Shown here: piece after piece, positions 52,533-60,974 of the stretch | How the letters are laid out: each line of letters opens with the position of its first letter | How positions within the stretch are numbered: the stretch's first letter is position 1 | Source of the DNA: Gemmobacter nectariphilus DSM 15620 | Lineage (GTDB): Bacteria > Pseudomonadota > Alphaproteobacteria > Rhodobacterales > Rhodobacteraceae | Assembly (NCBI RefSeq): GCF_000429765.1 | Contig: NZ_AUCM01000007.1 | Span: forward strand, 124,001 to 188,000 | Reading direction: 5' to 3' | DNA: 64,000 nt | Notes under the pieces: model-generated | Told to the model about the DNA's origin: nothing | Database searches by the model: none | The model's input: the letters and a program-made list of their open reading frames with translations, nothing else | Position numbers and translations under genes: made by a program

Positions 52533-53383
52533 GCCTGCAACTCCTTTACCACATCCGCCAGACCGGCCTGCCAGTCAGGGGGCATAATGGCGAAATCCGC
52601 CGCCAATGTGGCACAGTCCAGCCGGGAATTGAGCGGACGGCGCGCAGGCGTCGGGTAATCGGCGGTGGCGATCCCCTCGACCTCGCAAGACATATGCGCA
52701 AGGCGGAATGTTTCGCGCGCGAAACGCGCCCAGGTGGTGGGGGGCTGGCCGGCAAAATGATATGTGCCGCCCGGCGCCCCGTCCCGCAGGGCGCGGGCCG
52801 CCGTCACAAGCGCGCGGGCAATGTCGGCGGCCGGGGTCGGCCCGCCCCACTGGTCATCGACCACCCGCAGCAGGGGCCGGTCCGCCCCCAGCCGCAGCAT
52901 GGTTTTCACGAAATTCGCCCCATGGGCGGAAAACACCCAGGACGTGCGCAAGATCAGATGCCGCCCGCCCGCCGCGCGCACCGCCTGTTCGCCCGCCAGC
53001 TTGGATCGGCCATAGGCATTGAGCGGCCCGGTCCGGTCATCGGGCCTCCAGGGCGCCGTGCCGGTGCCGTCAAAGACGTAATCGGTCGAGACATGCAGGA
53101 ACGGCAGGCCGCGCGCCGCACAGGCCCGCGCCATGGCACCGGGAGCCTCGCCGTTGACGATGGTGGCTGCGGCCTCCTCGGTCTCGGCCCGGTCCACGGC
53201 GGTCCAGGCGGCCGCATTGATCACCGCATCATAGGGCGCTGCGGCAATGGCGGCGGCACAGGCGGCGGGATCGGCCAGATCCGTCTCTGTTCGGCCCTTT
53301 GTCACGATGTCCAGCCCCGGCGCGGCCAGCCGCGCCAGTTCCCGCGCCACCTGCCCGGTCTGTCCGAAAACCAGAACTCTCAT
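52529..53383 (-). CDS. rmlD: dTDP-4-dehydrorhamnose reductase
   Basis: Final step of dTDP-rhamnose synthesis. 284 residues: [20 protein letters not shown] at the N-terminus (NAD(P)H loop), [14 protein letters not shown] near residue 60, [10 protein letters not shown] near 105, the catalytic Y-x3-K in [11 protein letters not shown] near 130, and [23 protein letters not shown] 53383 overlaps the rmlB stop by ATGA and gives the correct N-terminus; the upstream extension of the frame runs inside rmlB. The coding sequence near 52710-52725 contains the same 16-bp palindrome found upstream of parB. Confidence 0.95.
   Translation of the reverse strand: MRVLVFGQTGQVARELARLAAPGLDIVTKGRTETDLADPAACAAAIAAAPYDAVINAAAWTAVDRAETEEAAATIVNGEAPGAMARACAARGLPFLHVSTDYVFDGTGTAPWRPDDRTGPLNAYGRSKLAGEQAVRAAGGRHLILRTSWVFSAHGANFVKTMLRLGADRPLLRVVDDQWGGPTPAADIARALVTAARALRDGAPGGTYHFAGQPPTTWARFARETFRLAHMSCEVEGIATADYPTPARRPLNSRLDCATLAADFAIMPPDWQAGLADVVKELQA
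52710..52725. repeat. Second copy of the parB-associated 16-bp palindrome, inside rmlD
   Basis: GTTTCGCGCGCGAAAC, identical to 57960-57975, about 5.2 kb away. Here it encodes RFARET of RmlD, a conserved part of the protein that by itself favours TTCGCGCGCGAA, so the match may be coincidental. Confidence 0.4.
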
Positions 53384-54429
53384 GCCTTGGTTCCCAGCCG
53401 CTGCCCGACGCCCTGCCGGTCCAGCAGCGGGCGCCACCAGGCCTCGTTGTCGAGATACCAGCGCACCGTGCGCTCCAGCCCCTCTTCTACCGTCACCGAG
53501 GGACGCCAGCCCAGTTCGCGGCGTATGCGGCTGGGGTCGATCGCATAGCGCGCATCATGGCCCGGACGGTCGGCGACAAAGGCGATCTGGTCGGCATAGC
53601 TGCCCGCCGCCTTGGGGCGCAGCCGGTCCAGAATGGCACAGAGCGTGCGGACCAGATCCAGATTGGTGCGCTCATTCTCGCCGCCGATGTTGTAGCTGCG
53701 GCCCAGGGCGCCCTTTTCCAGCACCAGCAGCAGCGCATCGGCGTGATCCTCGACATAAAGCCAGTCGCGGATATTCGCGCCCTGCCCGTAGATCGGCAGC
53801 GGCTTGCCGGCCAGCGCGTTCAGGATCACCACGGGCACCAGCTTTTCCGGGAAATGATAGGGGCCGTAATTGTTGGAACAATTGGTCAGCACCACCGGCA
53901 GGCCATAGGTTTCCCCCCAGGCGCGCACCAGATGATCGGAGGCCGCCTTCGAGGCCGAATAGGGACTGCGCGGATCATAGGGCGTGTCTTCGGTAAAGCG
54001 CACCGCCGGATCGGGCGGCAGGCTGCCAAAGACCTCGTCGGTCGAGATATGGTGAAAGCGGAACTCCGCAGGCTTGCCCCGGCCGGCCCAGTATTTCCGC
54101 GCGGCCTCGAGCAGCTGAAAGGTGCCGGTCACATTGGTTTCGATGAAATCGCCGGGCCCGTCGATGCTGCGGTCGACATGGCTTTCGGCGGCCAGATGCA
54201 TCACCGCATCGGGTTCATGGGCGGCGAAAATCCGCTCCAGCGCCGCGCGGTCGCGGATGTCGGCATGTTCGAACGCATAGGCCGGGCTGCCAGCCACGCT
54301 GGCCACATTGGCAAGGTTCGCCGCATAGGTCAGCGCATCCAGGTTCACCACCTGGTGCCCGCGCGCCACCGCCAGCCGCACCACGGCGGAACCGATGAAC
54401 CCCGCGCCCCCTGTCACCAGAAGTTTCAT
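53380..54429 (-). CDS. rmlB: dTDP-glucose 4,6-dehydratase
   Basis: Second enzyme of the dTDP-rhamnose pathway. 349 residues: [20 protein letters not shown] at the N-terminus, [20 protein letters not shown] near residue 80, [14 protein letters not shown] with the catalytic D-E pair near 130, and Y-x3-K in [16 protein letters not shown] near 160, then [14 protein letters not shown]. All positions match RmlB. It overlaps rmlC and rmlD by 4 bases at each end. Confidence 0.96.
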   Translation of the reverse strand: MKLLVTGGAGFIGSAVVRLAVARGHQVVNLDALTYAANLANVASVAGSPAYAFEHADIRDRAALERIFAAHEPDAVMHLAAESHVDRSIDGPGDFIETNVTGTFQLLEAARKYWAGRGKPAEFRFHHISTDEVFGSLPPDPAVRFTEDTPYDPRSPYSASKAASDHLVRAWGETYGLPVVLTNCSNNYGPYHFPEKLVPVVILNALAGKPLPIYGQGANIRDWLYVEDHADALLLVLEKGALGRSYNIGGENERTNLDLVRTLCAILDRLRPKAAGSYADQIAFVADRPGHDARYAIDPSRIRRELGWRPSVTVEEGLERTVRWYLDNEAWWRPLLDRQGVGQRLGTKA

Positions 54430-54989
54430 GCGCCGCCCCAGACAAAGGGGCTGTCCAGATCGGCCAGCGCGGGGGCCACGGCATCCTTGGCCGACAGCTG
54501 CGGCGGGGCGCTCAGCCCCCAGTCGATGGCCAGATCCGGGTCATCCCAGCGCACCGCGCCCTCGGTTTCGGGGGCGTAGAAATCGGTGCATTTGTACTGC
54601 ACCTCGACATCCGGGGTCAGGGTGGCAAAGCCATGCAGGAACCCTTCGGGCACCAGCAGCTGGCGCCCGTTGTCGGCCGACAGATCCACCGCCACCCATT
54701 TGCCCCAGGTGGGCGAGCCGCGGCGGATGTCCACCGCCACATCGCGGATCGCCCCGCGCGTGCAGCGCACCAGCTTGGTCTGGGCATGGGGCGGGCGCTG
54801 GAAATGCAGCCCCCGCACCGTGCCCTGCGCGGCCGAGAACGAATGGTTGTCCTGCACGAAATCCGCCTCCAGCCCGGCCTCTGCCATGGCGCGGGCGCTG
54901 AAGGTTTCGGAAAACCAGCCCCGCGCATCGCCGAACCGGCGCGGGGTCAGCACCACCACGCCTGGCAGTTCCGTAAGCTCGACCTGCAT
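54426..54989 (-). CDS. rmlC: dTDP-4-dehydrorhamnose 3,5-epimerase
   Basis: Third enzyme of the dTDP-rhamnose pathway. 187 residues with the RmlC cupin: [40 protein letters not shown] (active-site His and Arg), [20 protein letters not shown], then [20 protein letters not shown] and [15 protein letters not shown] 54989 is preceded by AAGGAAAGG; the frame is open upstream but not conserved. First gene of the operon, so the 211 bases to the divergent gene at 55201 must hold its promoter. Confidence 0.96.
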   Translation of the reverse strand: MQVELTELPGVVVLTPRRFGDARGWFSETFSARAMAEAGLEADFVQDNHSFSAAQGTVRGLHFQRPPHAQTKLVRCTRGAIRDVAVDIRRGSPTWGKWVAVDLSADNGRQLLVPEGFLHGFATLTPDVEVQYKCTDFYAPETEGAVRWDDPDLAIDWGLSAPPQLSAKDAVAPALADLDSPFVWGGA

Positions 54990-55200
54990 CTGCTGCACCT
55001 TTCCTTGCCCTGCGGCCGCGCCCCGGGCCTGCACATTGTCGGGCGGCACTTTCCGGCATCGGTTCCGCCCGGACAAGCCCCCTTGCGCCCCCGGCCGGTT
55101 CGCTGCGAAACACGGCCCTGCGCGGGCGGCCGGAATTATTCCCCCCCAGTGTCGTCTTTCTGCCATCTGCGGATGCCACGCCCAACCTGCCCAAGACGAG

Positions 55201-56901
55201 ATGCCTGCAATGCCCATGACCGCCGCCGAACAGCTGATGCTGGAGCTGATCAACCGCGCCCGCCTTGATCCTGTGGCCGAAGCCGCGCGCCAGCAGATCG
55301 CCCTGAACGAGGGACTGGCGCCGGGCACCATCGGCACGGCAGCAATGCAACCGCTGGCCGCGTCCGATCTGCTGCGCGATGCGGCGCTGGGGCATAGTGG
55401 CTGGATGATGGAAACCGGCGTGTTCAGCCATGTCGGCGCAGGCGCCAGCACCCCCGATCAGCGGATGAAGGCGGCAGGCTATCAGTTTACCGGCGCCTGG
55501 GGCTGGACCGAGAATATCGCCGGGCTGACCGGGGCAGAGGCGGCCGATGCCGCCACAGCCATCCTCGAACATTTCGACGGGCTCTATGCCAGCGCCCGGC
55601 ACCGCAGCGCGACCTTGGGCGCAGATTACCGCGAAATCGGGATCGGCCAGCAAACCGGCACCCAGGGCGGGTTGCCTGCCTCGATCGTGACGCAGAACTA
55701 TGCCTATTCCGGCACCGGCCTGTTCCTGACCGGCGTTGCGATCCGCGACAGCGATGGCGATCGGTTCTACGATATCGGCGAAGGTCGGGGCGGGGTGGTG
55801 ATCGGCACCGCAACCACGGCGGCGGCCGGGGGCTATGCGCTGGCGCTGTCGGGCGGGGTGCAGCAGATCACGGTGCAGGCGGGCGGGGTCACGACGCGGT
55901 TTGCGGTGCAGTTTGCCGGCCAGAACGTCAAGCTGGATGTCCTGCTGGACGAAGGCGGGCAGGCGGCGCGGTTCCTGACCTCGGGCGATCTGACGCTGCT
56001 GGGGACTGCCGGGGCCGATATGGCGCTGCTGGGCCATGACACCGGCAGCCTGACCGGGGGCGGCGGCCATGACACGCTGACCGGCAACACCGGGTCCGAT
56101 CTGCTGCGCGGCGGGGCCGGCGATGACAGCCTGGCCGGACTTGGCGGCGATGACCTGATCCATGGCGATGATGGCGACGATCTGATCCTGGGCGGGGCCG
56201 GGAATGACACGCTGTTCGGCGGGGGCGGCAATGATACGCTGTATGGCGGGGCCGGGCGCGATCTGCTGATCGGCGGTGATGGCGACGATCTGATCCATGC
56301 CGACTGGGGCACGACCAGCGCCTGGGGCGGGGGCGGCCATGACACGCTGATTGGCGGCACCCAGAACGATACCTTGGGCGGCGGCGATGGCAACGATCTG
56401 CTCGATGCCCGCGCGGGGGGCCGGAACGCGCTGTGGGGCGGGGCCGGGAACGACCTGATCCATGGCGGGGCCGGGTCGGACACGGTGACCGGCGGGGCCG
56501 ACCAGGACACGGTTTACGGCGGGGCTGGCGACGATGTGATCTATCTGGGCCAGGGCAACGATGTCGGCCATGGGGGCGAGGGTAACGACACGATCGTCGC
56601 AGGACCGGGCTTTGACCGGATCTGGGGCGGGGCGGGGGCCGATGAGTTCGATTTCTGGCGCGGTGCCGGCTGGAACCAGCTGGAAGATTTCAGCGCCCCC
56701 GAGGGGGATACGCTGGCGCTGAGCCGCTGGCTGTGGGCCCCGACGCATGGGGCGCTGACGGCGGGGCAGGTGGTGGACACCTTTGGCAGCGTGAATGCCT
56801 GGGGCGATGCGGTGCTGGACTTTGGCGCGGCGGGCACCACGGTGGTGATCGTCGGCGCCGGCACGCTGGACGATCTGGCCGGCAGCATCGTCATTCTGTA
56901 G
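55201..56901 (+). CDS. CAP-domain (SCP/PR1-like) RTX protein
   Basis: About 566 residues. Residues 5-160 form a CAP domain: MTAAEQLMLELINRARLDPV, then LLRDAALGHSGWMMETGVFS and HVGAGASTPDQRMKAAGYQF, with GWTENIAGL. A short linker domain follows (about 170-260, RDSDGDRFYDIGEGRGGVVI, with a calcium-type loop), then RTX repeats (about 280-475, GGAGNDTLFGGGGNDTLYG). The C-terminal 90 residues (GGAGADEFDFWRGAGWNQLE ... LDDLAGSIVIL) match those of the 42.2-43.6 kb RTX protein. No signal peptide; type I export likely. ATG 55201 is weakly supported; 55216 (MTAAEQL) is an alternative. Role unknown, possibly surface adhesion or biofilm matrix. Confidence 0.82.
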   Translation: MPAMPMTAAEQLMLELINRARLDPVAEAARQQIALNEGLAPGTIGTAAMQPLAASDLLRDAALGHSGWMMETGVFSHVGAGASTPDQRMKAAGYQFTGAWGWTENIAGLTGAEAADAATAILEHFDGLYASARHRSATLGADYREIGIGQQTGTQGGLPASIVTQNYAYSGTGLFLTGVAIRDSDGDRFYDIGEGRGGVVIGTATTAAAGGYALALSGGVQQITVQAGGVTTRFAVQFAGQNVKLDVLLDEGGQAARFLTSGDLTLLGTAGADMALLGHDTGSLTGGGGHDTLTGNTGSDLLRGGAGDDSLAGLGGDDLIHGDDGDDLILGGAGNDTLFGGGGNDTLYGGAGRDLLIGGDGDDLIHADWGTTSAWGGGGHDTLIGGTQNDTLGGGDGNDLLDARAGGRNALWGGAGNDLIHGGAGSDTVTGGADQDTVYGGAGDDVIYLGQGNDVGHGGEGNDTIVAGPGFDRIWGGAGADEFDFWRGAGWNQLEDFSAPEGDTLALSRWLWAPTHGALTAGQVVDTFGSVNAWGDAVLDFGAAGTTVVIVGAGTLDDLAGSIVIL

Positions 56902-57892
56902 CCAGATCGGCCTTCAGCCAGTCCTGCAGCCGGGCAATGCGCGCGGCGTCCAGCGCGGCGCCGCCCAGAACCAGCCGCCCGTCGCGGCCCTGTTCGGCCC
57001 ATAGACCCGGGGCGATCTCGGACCGGGCCGGCGGGGCAGGGGGCGCCTTGGGTCCGGCCAGCGCGCGAGCCAGGGCCGCCTGTTCGGCGCTGGCATCCTG
57101 CGGATCGGCCTGGGCCAGCACCGCGGCCAGCCGGCCCGGCAAGGCCGGATCGGCGGCCAGCGCCGCAGCAAGTTTCAGCCCCAGCCGTTCCGGCAGCGCC
57201 GCAGGAAACCGCAAGACCCCGTCCAGCGCCTGCACCAGCGCCATGAAACTGCCGATCTTGGACCGCCTGGCCCGGCTGGCACTGGCGAACAGCCGTTGCA
57301 AGGCCACCCGATCCGACGCAAAGACGCCCCCTGCCACCGCCCGCACCACCACCCGCGCGCGTTCCCAATAGGACAGGCCTGCCCGGATCTCGTTTTCCTC
57401 GACCATGGCGACATAGGCCTCGGCCGAGGTTTCGGGCGCGCGCACCAGCGCCAGCACGCTGGCAAAGCGCGCATCTTCCCCGGCCAGGGCACGCAGCGCC
57501 ACCATGCGGCGCCAGCCGGAAATCAGCCCGTAACGGCCGGGGGCCAGCTCGGCCACCTCGATCGGGGTGCGCTGGCCATGGGCGCGCAGACTGTCCGTCA
57601 GCGCTGCCAGCTCCTCGGGATCGGCGCCAAGACGGTCGCGGATCAGCCAGCCTTCCTCGACGGCCTCCAGCGGCAGGCGCAGCACCATGCGCCCTTCGGC
57701 CCGCAAGGCCGCCAGCTCCCCCGACACCTCGCGCAAGGCGGCCTCGGCGGCGCTTTCGGCGGCAACCCGCGCGACGGGCGGGCGGGAAAAACCGGGGGTC
57801 AGGCCCATGGGAAACAGGGCCTTGGTTTCAAGATCGGGGGTCATCGCGGCCTCGTCGGATGCGGGAGGCGGCGGCAGACGACGACGCGCCAT
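56891..57892 (-). CDS. parB: ParB-family partition protein
   Basis: 333 residues. MVLRLPLEAVEEGWLIRDRL near residue 68 precedes the ParB nuclease-like domain: LTDSLRAHGQRTPIEVAELA, YGLISGWRRMVALRAL and VEENEIRAGLSYWERARVVV (arginine-rich motif and helix-turn-helix). FASDRVALQRLFASASRARR and SKIGSFMALVQALDG complete the DNA-binding part. Binds a centromere and loads on DNA with ParA. Start ATG 57892 (MARRRLPPPP) is preceded by GGAG 9-13 bases upstream; the frame extends to 57988 through the palindrome and is unlikely to be used. It converges on the CAP-RTX gene with an 11-base overlap. Confidence 0.86.
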   Translation of the reverse strand: MARRRLPPPPASDEAAMTPDLETKALFPMGLTPGFSRPPVARVAAESAAEAALREVSGELAALRAEGRMVLRLPLEAVEEGWLIRDRLGADPEELAALTDSLRAHGQRTPIEVAELAPGRYGLISGWRRMVALRALAGEDARFASVLALVRAPETSAEAYVAMVEENEIRAGLSYWERARVVVRAVAGGVFASDRVALQRLFASASRARRSKIGSFMALVQALDGVLRFPAALPERLGLKLAAALAADPALPGRLAAVLAQADPQDASAEQAALARALAGPKAPPAPPARSEIAPGLWAEQGRDGRLVLGGAALDAARIARLQDWLKADLATE

Positions 57893-57959
57893 CAGCCCGC
57901 ACTCCGGGGCGGCCAGTCTGGGGCAGGGCGGTAAAGGGCGGCAAAACCCGCCGCACGGT

Positions 57960-57975
57960 GTTTCGCGCGCGAAAC
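57960..57975. promoter_or_regulatory. Palindrome upstream of parB, candidate parS centromere
   Basis: GTTTCGCGCGCGAAAC, a perfect 16-bp palindrome in the 111-base gap between parA and parB. Palindromes of this kind next to parAB genes are typical ParB-binding sites. An identical copy is at 52710-52725 inside rmlD. Confidence 0.6.
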
Positions 57976-58003
57976 AAATATGGCGCAACCCATTGATTTC
58001 ACG

Positions 58004-59440
58004 TCATACTCCCTGTCGGTCCTGCTGCCGGGCCAGATCGTCGCGCCGCCAGATGCCAAGGATCAGCCGCTTGAAGGCGGCATAGGTCGCGTCAAAGGTC
58101 TCGCGGCCGCGAATATAGGTCTCGCGGTTGAAATCGCGGTAATCGGCCTCGTAGATGCCATGGACCTGCTCGCCGGCCTGACCGATCAGCGCGGTGAATT
58201 CCTGCCGCTCGGCCGTCATGGTGCGCCCCAGCCAGGCCTGCATCAGCGCCGCCAGTTCCGCTTGCTGGCTGGCATCATAGCGCGTCAGCATGACCCGCAC
58301 GGCATCCCATTCAAAGCGCAGCTCTTCGCGCCCCAGCGCGCGGGCGGCGATGTTTTCCGATTGCTCGATCGAGCCGAAGGTCGAATGCAGCATGTCGAAG
58401 AACCGCCCCGTGCTGTCGAATTCCAGAAACGAGGCGCCGGTGGGCACCAGAAGCACATCGGCCGCCGCCAGCCCGTTGATCGTCAGATACCCCAGCGCCG
58501 GGGGCGTATCGAGAAAGATCAGGTCATAGCGGTCCAGCACGCCATCCTGGGCCAGGCTTTCGGTCAGCGCCTCCCACAGCTTCCAGCCGCGCGCGGCCAT
58601 GCGCCAGACCGGGATCTGGAATTCGGCCCAGTAAAGGTTCAGCTGCGCCCCGATCAGGTCGATATTGGGCCAGTGGGTAGACTGGATCAGATCTGTGCTG
58701 CTGACCTTCAGCGCCTCGGACAGGGTATCGTCCAGGGGGGCCGGTGCCTCGCCCCGGCTGGCACGGATGCGGTTCTCGGCCTGCAGGTGGCGAGCATAAT
58801 GGCGCGCCAGCAGCGGAAAGACCGTCTGCCATTCATCCGCGACCTTGCCACCAAAGATCGAGGTCATCGAGCCCTGGCTGTCCAGATCGACCACCAGCAC
58901 CCGATAGCCATCAAGAGCGGCCGACATGGCCAGATGCGCGGCCGTACTGGTCTTGCCAACCCCGCCCTTGAAATTCGCGACGGCCACGATCTTGGCCGGC
59001 AGCCCTTCGGGGCGCCAGGGCAGATAGGGCTTGGCCTTGGACCCTTCGGCACCGAAATGCGCGCGCAGGCGCAGCACCTCGTCCAGGGTGAACCATTTCG
59101 CCCCGCCTTCGGTTTCGCTGGCGCCTTGCGGCAGGTCGGGATTGGCCTTCAGCACGCGGCGGAAATGCGCCTGCGCGACCGGGATCAGATAGCGGGTGAT
59201 TTCCCAGGTCGAAAACAGCCGCAGCTGCCGGGCCCCGCTGTCATCCAGCCCGCGCGCGGCCAGATCGCTGCGCCCCTTGGCACAGGCGGCGGCCAGCCGG
59301 GCGAATTCGGCCGTATCGCTTGGCGCGCCCAGATCGGCCAGCGCGGCATCGTGCGACAGGCCCATATAGGGCGGCAGGCCGGGGGTATCGGGGCCGGGTC
59401 TGACCCCTGGCTTTCCCGGCTTCGGCCTGACTGTGACCAT
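58004..59440 (-). CDS. parA: ParA-family partition ATPase
   Basis: 478 residues, of the long form with an N-terminal DNA-binding extension (about residues 1-140; SEAKxxFTLDEVxRLR-like part ending at KWFTLDEVLRLRAHFG). The ATPase domain has a deviant Walker A, VAVANFKGGVGKTSTAAHLA, near residue 155, then VLVVDLDSQGSMTSIFGGK, YDLIFLDTPPALGYLTINGL and ADVLLVPTGASFLEFDS. This is the plasmid-type ParA found in RepA/RepABC/DnaA-like replicons of Rhodobacteraceae. Start ATG 59440, with GGAG about 10 bases upstream. It is transcribed away from repA, with the origin-like region between, and precedes parB by 111 bases. Confidence 0.9.
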   Translation of the reverse strand: MVTVRPKPGKPGVRPGPDTPGLPPYMGLSHDAALADLGAPSDTAEFARLAAACAKGRSDLAARGLDDSGARQLRLFSTWEITRYLIPVAQAHFRRVLKANPDLPQGASETEGGAKWFTLDEVLRLRAHFGAEGSKAKPYLPWRPEGLPAKIVAVANFKGGVGKTSTAAHLAMSAALDGYRVLVVDLDSQGSMTSIFGGKVADEWQTVFPLLARHYARHLQAENRIRASRGEAPAPLDDTLSEALKVSSTDLIQSTHWPNIDLIGAQLNLYWAEFQIPVWRMAARGWKLWEALTESLAQDGVLDRYDLIFLDTPPALGYLTINGLAAADVLLVPTGASFLEFDSTGRFFDMLHSTFGSIEQSENIAARALGREELRFEWDAVRVMLTRYDASQQAELAALMQAWLGRTMTAERQEFTALIGQAGEQVHGIYEADYRDFNRETYIRGRETFDATYAAFKRLILGIWRRDDLARQQDRQGV

Positions 59441-59842
59441 GGGCGATTCTCCGCGTTCGGGGCGATGGGGTCCCCGCATGTGCTGTGTTTTTGGCAATAT
59501 ACCGGAAAACACGGCATATCCAACACTTTTGCGCACATTGCGGAATATCGTTGTATTTTCAATGCAGTATCCGGGGCGGTCCGGATGGGGGTTTCAGCCT
59601 GCCAGGCCCGATCTTCAGTTATCTTGTGTTATATATTAAGTTACGGCATTCCAGATCCTCTGTATTTTCCTTGTTTTTCAAGGCTTTGGGTGGTCTTTTT
59701 CCGCCTGGAGGCGACTCTGGAACCACGTTGCGGCGATTCCGGAACCCCGAAGCCATGATTCCGGAACCACGTTCGCCCGCTTTACCCGCGCGGGTGGCTC
59801 GCGTAGCTTGGGCGTCAATGAAACCACGAAAGGGCAGGGGGC
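59441..59842. other. parA-repA intergenic region, probable origin of replication
   Basis: 402 bases between divergent partition and replication genes, with an AT-rich core (about 59490-59700, including TTGTGTTATATATTAAGTTA near 59623-59642) and three iterons next to repA (59713-59778). AT-rich DNA beside iterons upstream of a rep gene is the usual layout of an iteron-controlled origin. Promoters for parA and repA must lie here; none is unambiguous. Confidence 0.65.
59713..59778 (+). repeat. Three 22-bp-spaced iterons upstream of repA
   Basis: GACTCTGGAACCACGTT (from 59713), GATTCCGGAACCCCGAA (from 59735) and GATTCCGGAACCACGTT (from 59757) start exactly 22 bases apart (two helix turns). The first and third share GGAACCACGTT; the second and third share GATTCCGGAACC. 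They end 65 bases before the repA ATG and are likely RepA-binding sites. Confidence 0.75.
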
Positions 59843-60853
59843 ATGGCAGGGACGGTTGCGGCGACCGGCGGGGGGCTGTTGCCCGACCGGCATCCGACGG
59901 CCGATTTCTTTGTCTGCGACATCCTCGATGCGCTGCCCAAGGATGACATGGCCAGCATGGAACATCCGGTGTTCAGCCTGGGCACGCGGCCCGATCTGCG
60001 GGTGCTGTCCTATGCCCATAACGGGGTCGAGATCACCGTCACGCCTTCGGTCAAGGGGCTGGCGACGCTGTTTGACAAGGACATCCTGATTTATTGCATC
60101 AGCCAGCTGATGGCCGCGCTCAATGCCGGCCAGCCGGTCTCGCGCCATGTCAGCTTGCGGGCCCATGATCTGCTGGTGGCGACCAACCGCGAGACCTCGG
60201 GCGACAGCTACCGCCGCCTGCGCGAGGCCTTCGAGCGGCTGGCCGGCACGCGCATCACCACCAACCTGACCACCGGCGGGATCGAGGCGACGACCGGCTT
60301 TGGCCTGATCGACAGCTGGCAGATCCTGCGCCGCAGCAAGGGCGGGCGGATGGTGCAGGTCACGGTCACGCTGTCGGAATGGCTGTATCGCGCGGTGCTG
60401 TCGAAATCGGTCCTGACGCTGTCGCGCGATTATTTCCGGCTGCGCAAGCCGCTGGAGCGGCGGGTCTATGAACTTGCCCGCAAGCATTGCGGGCGGCAGG
60501 CCGACTGGCGCGTTTCCATTGCGACGCTGCATCTGAAATCGGGCTCGGCCTCGCCCTTGCGCGTCTTTCGCCAGATGCTGCGCGAGATGATCGCGACCAA
60601 CCATCTGCCCGATTATACCCTGGCCGAGGATCCTGGCGACATGCTGCATGTCATGCGCCGCGGCGCGGTGCTGGAGCCGGGCGAGGGGCCGGCGCTGAAG
60701 CCTGCGACGCTGGACAAGGCCCGCGCCAGGGTGCCGGGGGCCGATGTCCATGCGCTGGTGGCCGAATGGCAGGCGGTCTGGGCGCGCACCGGGCGCCAGC
60801 GGCTGCGCTCGCCCGATGCGGCCTTTCTGGGCTGGCTTGCGCGCAACGGCTGA
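59843..60853 (+). CDS. repA: Replication initiator protein RepA (RPA family)
   Basis: 336 residues. ADFFVCDILDALPKDDMASM near residue 20, followed by MEHPVFSLGTRPDLRVLSYA, then SVKGLATLFDKDILIYCISQ, are the recognisable start of the replication initiator protein A family of alphaproteobacterial plasmids. A winged-helix-type centre follows (SGDSYRRLREAFERLAGTRI, TLSRDYFRLRKPLERRVYEL, ARKHCG). It is not RepC, RepB or DnaA-like, so the replicon type is RepA. Expected to bind the iterons at 59713-59778 and open the AT-rich DNA beside them. Start ATG 59843 with AGGGGG just upstream. This gene is the main evidence that the window is from a plasmid or chromid. Confidence 0.9.
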   Translation: MAGTVAATGGGLLPDRHPTADFFVCDILDALPKDDMASMEHPVFSLGTRPDLRVLSYAHNGVEITVTPSVKGLATLFDKDILIYCISQLMAALNAGQPVSRHVSLRAHDLLVATNRETSGDSYRRLREAFERLAGTRITTNLTTGGIEATTGFGLIDSWQILRRSKGGRMVQVTVTLSEWLYRAVLSKSVLTLSRDYFRLRKPLERRVYELARKHCGRQADWRVSIATLHLKSGSASPLRVFRQMLREMIATNHLPDYTLAEDPGDMLHVMRRGAVLEPGEGPALKPATLDKARARVPGADVHALVAEWQAVWARTGRQRLRSPDAAFLGWLARNG

Positions 60854-60974
60854 TCGTTGCTGACGCCTGCCTGCCTGGGCGCAAGATAGGCTTGCTGCGT
60901 CGCAGAGGATGGCTAAGATGCGCGCGATTGCCGCCCTGTGAATGGCGGAGACAGCCCTTGGACAGGAAATTTCT

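Noticed and set aside
57000-60853. A repABC-type replicon
   Set aside because: The initiator is RepA (RPA family), divergent from parA-parB; there is no RepC and no repA-repB-repC order.
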